Shown: positions 1 through 8,473, numbered from the stretch's first letter. The stretch is 10,760 bases of DNA from Leucogyrophana mollusca (GCA_021014945.1 MU266864.1:1-10760), one strand, 5' to 3'. Notes: generated from the letters alone by a model not told the origin. A program made the numbers and translations.

Positions 1-72
1 AAGAGAAAAATTGTGCCTATAGAGGTGAGCAATGGAGTGTGGTGTTCAAGTGTTGCAGTGACCGATACTGTT

Positions 73-1629
73 TCAGTCACGTGTCCATGACTGTATCATT
101 ATAGGGATAGGCTGCCTGCCTGACAAGTATCCCGGCGGCAGTTCAACGAAGTCGACGTCGCCGGGCCTGGCATCTTCAACGTCTGTATGTACGAGGAACT
201 GCGTGCTCGGCCGAGAAGAGTCGCTATTTGTGGGTACACCCCAATGCCCTCCAGGTGTCACAGGGGAGTTTGCGGTGTATTCCGACCCGAGAGGGCTGAT
301 CGCGTTTGAGGTAAACTGTGTTTGCTGAAGGCTATTCGAGGATGAGAAGTTTTGAGAATTGGGATCATATGTCCGTGGACGCAAAACCGCATTAAGGTAT
401 TGGGCCATGGGAGGCGTATGTTGGCTGGGATATTCCGGCTGGAATGGGAATATATGGGGTGTGAATGGGGAATTTAGGTCGCGTTGATCTGGGTCCATAT
501 CCAATATGGGTCGGGTGAGGGGCAGGGGGGTGTCTCGAGGACGACAGCAACAAAGCATCAGAGCGGCAAATGCTATCAAGACGGCCGCGCCGCCGATCGC
601 AATTCCAGCAATGACCCCGGTGGACAAGTCCGTATTGGAGTTATTCGAAGACGACGAGGGAGATGCCATTTGTGATGACATTTGTGAAGCAGCAGAAGTG
701 GGAGACGGCGCCTCTGTGGTGGATGAAGGATATGAGCCAGTGAGACAAGAACTATTTCCAGAAGAAGATACAGTCCAGATGTACGTGGTGCCCCCCTGTG
801 CACCTGTTGCATCCGTCAAGAAGAGGATTAGCGACGTCCCCGCCGTGACGTCGATCGGCCAAGAATAGCTTAAAATTGTACTATCGGGGGCCTGAGTGAC
901 AACTGAGCCTCCGCCCGGTACTAAGGCCTGGAGGACCACTGGTCAGCAGAAATGCGAGTAACACGGAGTATGTGTAGCACTCACCGTGATGCTGATAGGT
1001 TGCGTAGCTCCGAGATAGTTTTCGTAGGTGTATTGACTATATGGACGCAGTGTACCGTTAGTCTCCATCACCACAACACAAGTCCCTCAGCCTCACCCGC
1101 ATTGCTGGAAGCCGGTATTAGGACTTTCGTAGAAGAAATTTGGACCCTGACTTGTAGTGTTACATCCAATATTCTCCACCGAGCCTCCGACGGTAATGAT
1201 ATCGCTAACCCCGCCCGAGCCAAAGCCCGTTGCGTCAGACATGACTACCACGAACCTCTTGTTCGCGGCTAAAGGCAATATGGGTATCGCATAAGATCCT
1301 TGGTTGTCCGTGAATGCAGACGAGGGAACGGAGACATTGGTGAAGATTGTGTATTCCTGTGCACTCGATGTTAGTATGCCTATCAATTTGGTGGGTGCAC
1401 CAGCCCCCGCTGACCGGAACCAAAATGATGCTAAAAGGTGGTGTCCCACCTGTGCAGCGGATATCATCAGTGCTCAGTCGGGAAGAAACCGGGGTGCCAA
1501 CCTACCGGCCCACGAGACGAGGAACTCATCACATTGACTGGCAGGCCCCGTTGACACACTGAAGGCGCGCGCAACACCGAGAAATAAATTAACAACGGCG
1601 AAGAACCTGGCAAAGAGGAAGTGGCCCAT
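73..1629 (-). CDS. Single-pass surface protein with twin ectodomain halves and PPxY tail (tandem copy 1)
   Basis: Five exons on the minus strand: 1506-1629, 1415-1449, 1097-1356, 985-1036, 73-927, giving 441 residues. All introns are GT-AG, 56-60 nt; intron 2 carries a perfect TACTAAC branch site. The chosen ATG at 1629 begins a good signal peptide (about residues 1-22) and lies about 75 nt from a TATA box; the upstream in-frame ATG at 1704 touches that box. The ectodomain has two related halves: Cys33 to Cys118 with SDATGFGSGG near 93-102, and Cys139 to Cys218 with TDATGAQGG near 195-203. A Ser/Thr/Asn-rich stalk (about 219-258), a membrane span (about 261-282), a CCCRPR juxtamembrane motif (possible palmitoylation, inferred) and a cytoplasmic tail follow. 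The tail ends near ELPPGY (421-424 is PPGY). Function is unknown; a surface sensor or receptor-like role is inference only. The neighbour at 2437-3991 is its paralogue. Confidence 0.85.
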
Positions 1630-1704
1630 CTTCCTGTGATTGCCAGGGAAGTGAGTGGTGGGGAAGAATCTCCTGCTAGCTGTGAGGTGTGTGATCAACC
1701 TCAT

Positions 1705-1710
1705 TTTATA
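1705..1710 (-). promoter_or_regulatory. TATA box of surface-protein copy 1
   Basis: On the minus strand the sequence reads GGGTATAAAATGAGG, with TATAAA 76 nt upstream of the ATG at 1629. Surface-protein copy 2 has a TATAAA at nearly the same distance (69 nt), which supports both start choices. A shared word, CATAGCCGC on the plus strand, lies just upstream of each box (1726-1734 and 4070-4078). Confidence 0.65.
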
Positions 1711-1899
1711 CCCGCGTTTTGAATACATAGCCGCTGAGCAATCAGATCGCTGACGCACACGGACTGTCATTGACAGATGCTCAGTTGCGATACCATTGGG
1801 TCATTAACGTTATGTTCAGGCTCACCGATAAACAAGGCAAAGCCAGTTCGTAGAGCTATAGGTCAAGGAGCGGATAAAGGGCTGTTTAATAGGATTAAT

Positions 1900-1917
1900 C
1901 TCCTGAAATTGCAGGAG
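1900..1917. repeat. Perfect 6-bp inverted repeat
   Basis: CTCCTG at 1900-1905 and CAGGAG at 1912-1917 flank a 6-nt loop. A weaker outer pairing, GGTCA at 1861-1865 with TGACC at 1922-1926, encloses it. It lies upstream of surface-protein copy 1. Function unknown; a transcription-factor site or chance are both possible. Confidence 0.35.
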
Positions 1918-2222
1918 TCCATGACCTTGAGGTCGCTTCCGCGCGGTGAACAGGAGGGAAAGGTCTGAACAAGCGGGAGTATACAGTCTCACCTTTACCT
2001 CATCTCTCCAAAGACAGCGTGGAGCATGGAAGCAGGGTGTTGTTATCGGTCGTAAGTCTTAGATAACATTCCCTCGAATTACAGTTCCATCATGCCACAA
2101 AAACCATCAGCTTACTTATGCCTCCGAAGCGCACTGTCAATACCAATAACGTCGAAGAGAGACCATGTTCAAAGCTGACAACTCACCAGTGAACATATAC
2201 CGACAATTCGGGCCACTAAAGC

Positions 2223-2238
2223 CGAGCTGGAAAGCTCG
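2223..2238. repeat. Hairpin with GGAA tetraloop
   Basis: CGAGCT and AGCTCG form a perfect 6-bp stem around a GGAA loop, a GNRA-type tetraloop if transcribed on the plus strand. It lies 12 nt before the composite hairpin at 2250-2300. Confidence 0.4.
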
Positions 2239-2249
2239 AGTGTCTGATC

Positions 2250-2300
2250 GTCCCTGTAGGTAGCCAGTTAATGACTGGAAATTTCGTTTATACAGAGGAC
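2250..2300. repeat. Composite stem-loop, intergenic
   Basis: An outer stem pairs GTCCCTGTA (2250-2258) with TACAGAGGAC (2291-2300), nine pairs with one bulge. Inside is a second perfect 5-bp hairpin, CCAGT/ACTGG (2264-2268 and 2274-2278). The overall shape is nested. No RNA family is recognised and the sequence lacks tRNA boxes. Confidence 0.35.
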
Positions 2301-2436
2301 ACGTAGGAGTAATCCGCACACCAAAGGACTACCGTAGTCAGTGTTCCCGAGTGGTTGTCCATTGTGTCAACGTACAAGCACGCAGCCCTGGAGTCAAATC
2401 CCACCCTCAAATAACCCAATACCACCATAATTCAGA

Positions 2437-3991
2437 TCATCGCTTTGATGCGTGACCATCAGTTGCTTGTGGTAACGAAGGGATCGGCTGCCGACCCTCC
2501 GAGTATTGCGGCGGCAATTCGACGAGCTCTTCCCCATTAGGGCTCGCATCCTCGATATCTGTGTGTACCACGAATCGTGCGGTCTGCCGAGGTAATGGCT
2601 CGGCCTCTGCGGATGGTCTCCTATCCTCCCTAGATGCCACGGAGGATTCGGCATAGCTGAATCCGAGGCTGCTGTCTGTGGCAGAGTTGTCCCTGGGATC
2701 CTGAAGGCGTGCTGGCGACGACAGGTCCTGTGAGCTGGGGTCGTGTGCTCGTTGACCCAATGCCATGTACTGAGACATGAAAGGGGCACGCTGGCTTAAA
2801 GAACCCACTTCGTAGGGGAATGCGTGGATTGAAGTTGCACGGGTTAAATTGTTTGGGTCCTGGTCAAGATCCAGAGAGTTGTCTCTTGCCTTCGTGAAGC
2901 GAATATGAGACAAAGGCGAATTCCCATGGCGTCGACGGCGATAGTATAGCAGCAAAGCGGTCGCTGTTACCAAGACTGCAGTCCCCCCTATGGCTATTCC
3001 CGCGATGACTCCGACGGAGAGACTAGCACCGGATTTCCGCGGGGAAATGGGCGTGGACGTCATTTGCGGAGCAGCAGATCCAGTAGAAGAAGGGTAAGAG
3101 CCGAAAAGACACGAGGAGTCCTCTGAAGAGACTACGGTGGAGATGTTCGTGGTGCCACCCTGTGCACCTGTTGCATCCGTCATGAAAAGGATGAGTGATG
3201 TTCCCGCCGCTACATCCACCGTCCAAGCATAGCTATAATTGCTGCTGGTGGGAAATTGGACAACAAACAAGTCACCGCCGGGGATCAAGCCCTGAAAGAC
3301 CAATGATCAGTAAGAACAAGAGAGCTAGGCAACTGAAATACTCGCCGTGACATTGACAGGCAGCGTAGCTCCGACGTAGTTATCAAAAGCATACTGACTA
3401 ACGATGGAATTTAATTGCGCCGTCAGTCTTCTCGTCATGGCGAGCGAAGTTCCCTATTCTTACCTGCATTGCTGAAAGGTGGTCTCGGGCGTGTCAAAAT
3501 AGAAACTTGGACTTTGGCTTGTCGTGTTGCAACCATTATTCCCCACTGGACCCCCAACAGTTATGGTGTTGCTAACCCCACCCGAGCCAAAGCCTGTTGC
3601 ATCAGACATGACCACCACGAACTCCTGGTCCTCAGCTAACGGCAATTCATTTATCGAATATGACCCTTGGTTGTTTGCGAATGCAGATGACGGAACGGGT
3701 ACGTTAATGTATATCGTATTTTGCTGCACGCAGTGTTCACATTCAGTCCGTCCGTTGAGATGGTAGATTGTGTTCTCACCGGAACCAACATGATCTCGAA
3801 GGGTGGTTGTCCGCCTACGCAGCAAGCGTTGTCAATGATCACCCTATGCAGGATTACAGCGTTGGCGTACCGGTCCAGGAGACGGAGAAATCGTCGCATT
3901 GAGTAGCAGGTCCAGCTGCCATACTGAAGGCGCGTGCGACGCTGAGACACGAAACGAGAACGAAAGATCGGTAATAGGGTAAACGACTCAT
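2437..3991 (-). CDS. Single-pass surface protein with twin ectodomain halves and PPxY tail (tandem copy 2)
   Basis: Five exons on the minus strand: 3871-3991, 3780-3814, 3464-3723, 3346-3397, 2437-3291, giving 440 residues. Exons 2-5 match copy 1 in length exactly (35, 260, 52, 855 nt). Introns are 54-66 nt; the fourth (3292-3345) starts with GC instead of GT. The chosen ATG at 3991 opens a signal peptide (about 1-21) and sits 69 nt from a TATA box. Ectodomain half 1 spans Cys32-Cys117, with DATGFGSGG at about 93-101; half 2 spans Cys138-Cys217, with TDATGAQGG. A short Ser/Pro stalk precedes a membrane span (about 250-271) and a YYRRRR stop-transfer motif, unlike the CCC motif of copy 1. The tail conserves a C-terminal block, HTDIEDA then ELPPQY (416-419 is PPQY) then GRQPIP. 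Mushroom genomes hold many proteins of this general layout; no function is established to my knowledge. Confidence 0.86.
3292..3345 (-). other. GC-AG intron (surface copy 2, intron 4)
   Basis: The exon ends in ACG and the intron begins GCGAGT and ends TTTCAG, with a TTACTGAT branch-like site. The matching intron of copy 1 (928-984) begins GTGAGT after the same ACG codon. Reading across the GC-AG boundaries restores the same frame and residues (NVT then GLIPGG) as in copy 1 (SIT then ALVPGG). Confidence 0.85.
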
Positions 3992-4449
3992 CCTCCAGGG
4001 ACTGTCAAACAAGGAGAAAACGAAGAGAGACTCCAAAGGAGGCCACTGCATCCTCAACGTTTATAAATGCATAGCCGCACAGCGCTCGCCGCTGGAGATC
4101 ATGTCAGTGGCGCGTACCCGTCGACTACCTGAGACGCCCAGCAACATTGCGACCGTTGCTCAGACTCACCTAACATTGTAGCATAGCCATTCTGACCGGA
4201 CAGCGTTTACAGGGGAGGAGGAATGAAAGGCCCGTCGACACGAGCCCAAGACCTTAGTTCCCTGCACTGGAGCTCTTAACCATGACGATCCAAATGGCTG
4301 GCCAGTGGAGGAGCGCAGACGAACTCGTTCGGCAATGTTCGGCACCAGCCCGCCACACGTGATCAAATTGGCTAAATTTAGAGGGTCTCCATTCTCCTTC
4401 TCATCTTCACCAACCACCGTGCCTGCCCATTTGTCCGCAAGTCACAGCC
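3992..4449. promoter_or_regulatory. Divergent promoter between surface copy 2 and the PP2A activator gene
   Basis: Both genes start outward from this 458-bp interval. The left side has the TATA box of surface copy 2. The right side has no TATA box; it has a pyrimidine-rich stretch at about 4386-4420 (CTCCATTCTCCTTCTCATC), typical near fungal transcription starts, and one CACGTG E-box-like palindrome at 4356-4361. No open frame with homology is seen between them. Confidence 0.5.
4060..4065 (-). promoter_or_regulatory. TATA box of surface-protein copy 2
   Basis: The minus strand reads GCATTTATAAACG; TATAAA lies 69 nt upstream of the ATG at 3991. CATAGCCGC (plus strand, 4070-4078) abuts it upstream, as in copy 1, and the shorter CATAGCC recurs at 4182-4188. 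Confidence 0.6.
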
Positions 4450-5907
4450 ATGTCTTCCGAGGTTCCGCGCAAGTATATATTGTCAAGTAAACAGTTGACG
4501 GCCTTCCAAACATCAACAACGCACCAGAGCGTTGTATCATTCATCGAGGTCCTCAACAACTCTGTCGTTGGTATCAAACTCAGTGATGCACGTCCCGAAT
4601 CTTCCGTGCGTTTGCGTATCGTCGGCAAAGGCTGAGGCTGATGTTTGCTGTCAATTCCGCAAGAGTAGGGTGTCACTTCGATTCTGAACATCCTCGATCA
4701 AGTGTATAATGCAGCCAAAGCGATCCCGCCCGTAGAGAACAAAGCCTCGAGATTTGGTAATCCGGCGTTCAGGACTTTCTATGATAAAGTCCTAGAGGTA
4801 CGCGTTTATATATATATAGAAAATAGTTCTTCGATGCACCTCTGGACTGGCAGCTGGCCCCCTCACTGCATGCTTCTCTGCCAAACTTCGATGCGAAAGC
4901 AACCCCCGAGGTATCTGCGTATTTCATAGAGGCGTGGGGTAACCGTCAGCGCATCGACTATGGCAGTGGCATGGAGCTTAATTTCTTGTGTTGGCTGTAA
5001 GTTTCTCGCTATCGGTTCCGTTCTTATTCAGGTTGATTGAAGGAATGTTGTAGAATTTGTCTCGAGAGACTCCAGGTTATTCAAGAGACTGATCATACAG
5101 TGCTCGTCACCCGAGTTTTCTGGAAGTACGTTCAATGAAGCTACCCCTGCCAATTCCAACTTATCCCATGCGTCGTTAGATATTTACAGATCATGCGATT
5201 TCTTCAGTCCACGTATTGGCTCGAACCGGCAGGCTCGCATGGTGTGTGGGGTCTTGACGACTATCACTTTCTGCCTTTCTTGTTTGGATCGGCACAACTG
5301 CGAGGTATGTGCTCGGCCTCTTCCGATTAACCTGACATGGTCGAAGGTCAGCGCAGGTCACAAATTCGTTCGCCCAAAAGCCATACACGATCCTGAGATT
5401 GTAGATGAACTCGCAAAAGAATATATGTATTTCTCATGCATCAAATTCATCAATTCTGTTCGTATTGATGGTATCTTCGCGCCTCCTCCGCTGATGTTCC
5501 TCCGGTCATCCAGATCAAGACCGCATCATTGAGATGGCATTCTCCCATGCTGGACGACATATCGGCAGTAAGTCCTCACCTCCGTCCCATCGTCACCTCA
5601 ATTCCTGACAGCTACGCAGGTCAAGACATGGGATAAGGTCAACTCCGGCATGCTCAAGATGTATCTCGCCGAAGTCCTTGGAAAGCTTCCCGTTATACAA
5701 CACTTCCTTTTCGGTTCAATTCTTTCTTACGATGGCCCCCTACCCCCCGCCTCTTCCGAAGGCGACGCTGCCCATCAAGGGCATGTACACGAGGGATGGG
5801 GAGATTGCTGCGGAATTCCAGTGCCAAGTGCGTTTGCAGCTGCTCAGGCTAGGGAGCCTGGAAAGGGGATCGAGGGTCCTGGTGTACGACCTGTGCCGTT
5901 CGACTAA
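4450..5907 (+). CDS. Serine/threonine phosphatase PP2A activator (PTPA/Rrd family)
   Basis: Eight exons: 4450-4605, 4669-4797, 4854-4996, 5054-5125, 5180-5304, 5357-5457, 5514-5567, 5620-5907, giving 355 residues, the usual family length (human PTPA and yeast Rrd2 are near 358). The family activates PP2A catalytic subunits and has peptidyl-prolyl isomerase activity (established). Diagnostic blocks are all present: [13 protein letters not shown] (about 79-91), [13 protein letters not shown] (128-140), [17 protein letters not shown] (179-195), [10 protein letters not shown], and [12 protein letters not shown] then [16 protein letters not shown] Gly/Pro-rich C-terminal extension ending in PFD follows, as in other fungal members. 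Yeast has two paralogues (Rrd1, Rrd2); I cannot say which this is. The start is the first ATG and gives the expected short N-terminus before the family's first helix. Introns are 52-63 nt. It is probably cytosolic and nuclear and constitutively expressed (TATA-less); both are inferences. Confidence 0.95.
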
Positions 5908-6187
5908 CTTTGCTTCATAGTGATAGTGCAAGTCCAGCAGCCCATTTCATTGAACACATGTGTATATGATTTCCGCAGCAAGAGCAACGTAGCTGCGCCT
6001 CACATCACAAAACCTCCCATTTTAAATGCACAGTGTTTCGACGCGGATCATTTTGAGACATGGGTACGTACGAGCGGCACGTAGCATTGCCTCGAAGCGA
6101 TTGAAACAAGTCAGCATTGATGTTTGATTTTGTCTGGTCACCGTTGCTGACCATTATTCTCACCCACCGAGCATGCCATCTCGGTCG

Positions 6188-6202
6188 CATGGTGGAACCA
6201 TG
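6188..6202. promoter_or_regulatory. Perfect inverted repeat upstream of GH71 gene
   Basis: CATGGT, spacer GGA, ACCATG: a 15-bp perfect dyad about 330 bp upstream of the GH71 TATA box. Such a dyad could bind a dimeric regulator, but no known fungal site matches it to my knowledge. Confidence 0.25.
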
Positions 6203-6514
6203 AGAAAAATGCACTTCCTTTCATCATCTGACTTCTTCGACGTTGGGGATATAATAGTCATCTATCTATGATCACCCGACCCCTGATGCGTTGATGAGGC
6301 GGTTAGTTCCGAACGTACGCACGCGCAAGGTGACGAACAACGCGGCATGCACTGAAGTCCGAATTCCAGCACCCGCGGACCGCGCCACGTCGTTGCAACA
6401 GATCTCGGGGGTCCAAGTGTTTGATTGCTTGGAGACCCGCAATAGCACGGTGTGATTGTTTCTCGTGGTTCCTTGCCAGCTGTACACTTACCCACTCTAG
6501 ACAGTTCGAAAAGG

Positions 6515-6522
6515 TATATAAG
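6515..6522 (+). promoter_or_regulatory. TATA box of the GH71 gene
   Basis: TATATAAG lies 52 nt before the ATG at 6575. The short spacing leaves room for a leader of about 20-30 nt. It supports the chosen start, which in turn opens a clear signal peptide. Confidence 0.75.
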
Positions 6523-6574
6523 CAGAGTCAACGGATTGGGCCTTGAATTCAAGTTTTCACCAACACCAGAGAGA

Positions 6575-8240
6575 ATGGGTGCCACTACTGCTTTCCTCCT
6601 TGCGTTTATTGCGTCCGCTCACTTTGTTAATGGGCAGAATGTCTTTGCACATTTTATGGTAAACACTAGGTGTGTTGTGACCTTGACATGTGCTCATACA
6701 ACTTTGTTGTGTAGGCCCAGAATTCGTACTCTTATGCTCAGCAAGACTGGACCAATGACATGACCACCGCCCAAGGGATTGGCATCGATGGGTTTGGTGG
6801 GAGCCAAGTTGCTTCGGGTTGCTTTTGGAATACTGACTTGAAGCACAGCTCTGAACATTGCCGCGAACGACTACGAAGTTGACAGAATCGTGGATGCCTA
6901 CGCAGCAGCTGAAGCCCTCGGCTTCAAGCTCTTCTATTCGTTTGATATGTCTTACACATGGGAGGCGTCTGACATGGTCAACATCGTCGCCAATCACTCA
7001 TCCAGCTCCAGTAATTTCATGTGGAAGGATACCCTACTAGTGTCTACTTACTCGGGAGAAAGCTATGGCGAAGATTTCTGGGCCGGCTTCAAGTCTTCGC
7101 TTGCGAGCCAGGGGATCAACATCACGCTTGCACCCGCATTCACCACCTATCGTGACCCTGCTAATGCATCTTCTCTGCTGAATACTTTCCCCTCGATCGA
7201 CGGCTTCTTCAATTGGTGGTCTTGGTAAGTGTATTGCTCTATGCATGTGGTGTATCCTTGGCTGACTTTTGGTGTGGGCAGGCCTGCTGATGTAGATGCG
7301 AACTTGACCACCGCAACTGATCTAGCCTATCAGTCGGCCATTTCTGCGAGGACCGGACCGTACATCATGTGTAATTCTTGTGCTCGTCGTATGCGTCCCC
7401 CATGTATACTAACGGATACCAACAGCTGTGTCCCCTTGGCAGTTCAAGAACCTCGACGGCGCAGGTGACTGGGTTGAGTACAGCGACACCCTTTGGAACT
7501 ACCGATGGCAACAAGCAGTCAACGACGTCAAGCCAGACATCGTCGAGATTGGTAAAATATCTCTCATCATCGTTCAATAATTCTCGCCTGATTCATGCGC
7601 ATGTCAGTGACATGGAACGATTACGGTGAATCGCACTATATTGGCGACATCAATCCTATTGTCAGTACACTATATCTTTCCTACTCACCTGCAACTAAGG
7701 CCTTTGTCTCACAAGGTCAATCTCGGGACTCAAGCTCCTTTCTATGTGGACGGCTTTGACCACTCCAAGTGGCGTGACGTTGCCCAGTACTACATCTCTT
7801 ACTACAAAGACGGAACTGCTCCTGCCATAACCGTACGTTCTGTCCATTGACACTACTGTAGACGCTAATCCAACGTATATCCAATCCAGACAGACGAAGT
7901 TGTCTTCTGGTATCGCGCGTATCCTAAAAACATAACGTGCAGCACTGGTACCTTGCCCCGTAACGCCGCCTTCCCAGAAGATGCCGTCTTCGCGCTCGCG
8001 ATGCTCACAGACACCGCTACGATCACTCTCGCTATTGGGAGTAACACTGTCAACTTCACCGCTGGACCCGGAATTACTATGGGCTCTGTGCCGTTCCCCC
8101 CCGAGGACCAGCAGATTCCTTATGTCGAGATTAGCAGGAACGGAAAGAAGGTTGCTGATACCCATGGGTCGATGTATGTGAATCAAACGGGCTGCACGTA
8201 CTATAACTTCAATCCTTGGGTCGGAAGTGTTAGCGAGTAG
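6575..8240 (+). CDS. Secreted glycoside hydrolase family 71 (alpha-1,3-glucanase, mutanase)
   Basis: Eight exons: 6575-6658, 6715-6796, 6849-7224, 7282-7370, 7426-7551, 7608-7660, 7716-7832, 7890-8240, giving 425 residues. GH71 enzymes cleave alpha-1,3-glucan, a fungal wall polymer, in wall remodelling or mycoparasitism (established). A signal peptide covers about residues 1-20. Family blocks in order: VFAHFM (23-28), QQDWTNDM (37-44), GIDGFALN (51-58), KLFYSFDMSY (82-91), FFNWWSWP (175-182), YIMSVSP (208-214), TWNDYGESHYI (254-264). Asp257 and Glu260 of the last block match the acidic pair regarded as catalytic in the family. A C-terminal beta-rich region follows (from about 315). No carbohydrate-binding module or GPI signal is seen, so the product is probably freely secreted. 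Introns are 52-57 nt, several with TACTAAC or CTGAC branch sites. A TATA-box promoter suggests regulated expression (inference). Confidence 0.96.
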
Positions 8241-8256
8241 GTTCTCGAGTAGGTTC
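8234..8256 (+). repeat. 11-bp tandem duplication across the GH71 stop codon
   Basis: CGAGTAGGTTC occurs at 8234-8244 and again at 8246-8256, a 12-bp period. The first copy contains the TAG stop (8238-8240); the second places another in-frame TAG at 8250-8252. The two stop codons are separated by three sense codons. Confidence 0.8.
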
Positions 8257-8473
8257 GAGTCCTAATTTGCCGTGCTGGGGTTGTCTTTGCTGGTCACGGC
8301 GCACCTTGTGATTTATCTACATATGGGCAGTTCAGTGCAATTTTATCGTTTCGTTGAATTCAGCTGCGTACACGCTCAGTGGAGGCGTGCCCACGTAACG
8401 GACCCCGCGATGGTAAGCACGAGAGGAGAAACACGAGAACTTTAACGAGTACTAGGTCTACGGGGAAACCAGT

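Larger units (their letters stand above)
2090..2319 (-). other. Possible small spliced transcript or 58-residue ORF
   Basis: On the minus strand an open frame starts with ATG at 2319. It runs to a textbook donor (CACTG then GTGAGTTG, intron 2186 down to 2134, 53 nt) with a TATTGAC branch-like site and a CAG acceptor. Splicing keeps the frame and adds 14 residues before a TGA at 2090-2092. The predicted peptide resembles nothing I recognise. A TATAAA at 2287-2292 lies inside the ORF, so transcription from it would start below the first ATG. The product would then more likely be a noncoding RNA, or a long 5' leader of surface-protein copy 1. The intron-like signal is real in the sequence; a gene here is inference. 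Confidence 0.2.
1711..2436. other. Intergenic region between the two surface-protein copies
   Basis: About 725 bp between the TATA box of copy 1 and the stop codon of copy 2. It holds the upstream promoter of copy 1 and the 3' untranslated sequence of copy 2. I see no open frame with recognisable homology. It contains several short perfect hairpins (1900-1917, 2223-2238, 2264-2278) and, on the minus strand, a TATAAA (2287-2292) followed by a plausible 53-nt intron; these are listed separately. No decayed third copy of the surface-protein gene is visible. Confidence 0.6.
5908..6574. other. Intergenic region: PTPA 3' end and GH71 promoter
   Basis: This 667-bp stretch holds the 3' untranslated region of the PP2A activator gene and the promoter of the GH71 gene. 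Open frames here are short and have no recognisable homology. Notable sequence features are a perfect inverted repeat (6188-6202), a CCCCT stress-element-like word near 6281, and the TATA box at 6515-6522. I found no tRNA or repeat family. Confidence 0.6.

Noticed and set aside
78..83. CACGTG palindrome near the end of surface copy 1
   Set aside because: It falls inside the last coding triplets of the gene, not in a promoter.
506..868. 120-residue plus-strand open frame
   Set aside because: It lies antisense to the tail and stalk exon of surface copy 1, has no homology or splice context, and is explained by the coding bias of the real gene.
1777..1968. 63-residue plus-strand open frame upstream of surface copy 1
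   Set aside because: No homology, no promoter or splice signals that fit, and length expected by chance.
2341..2410. tRNA-Ser/Leu-like sequence with GAGTGGTT and GAGTCAAATCC resembling A and B boxes
   Set aside because: The T-stem has mismatches, the B box deviates from consensus, and no complementary 7-bp acceptor ends are found. At best a relic; probably chance.
4798..4826. 29-nt alternative intron 2 in the PP2A activator gene
   Set aside because: It keeps frame but adds nine residues absent from the family and is shorter than any other intron here. The acceptor at 4853 gives a 56-nt intron and the family sequence.
7695..8186. 163-residue minus-strand open frame
   Set aside because: It is antisense to GH71 exons and crosses their introns; no recognisable protein.
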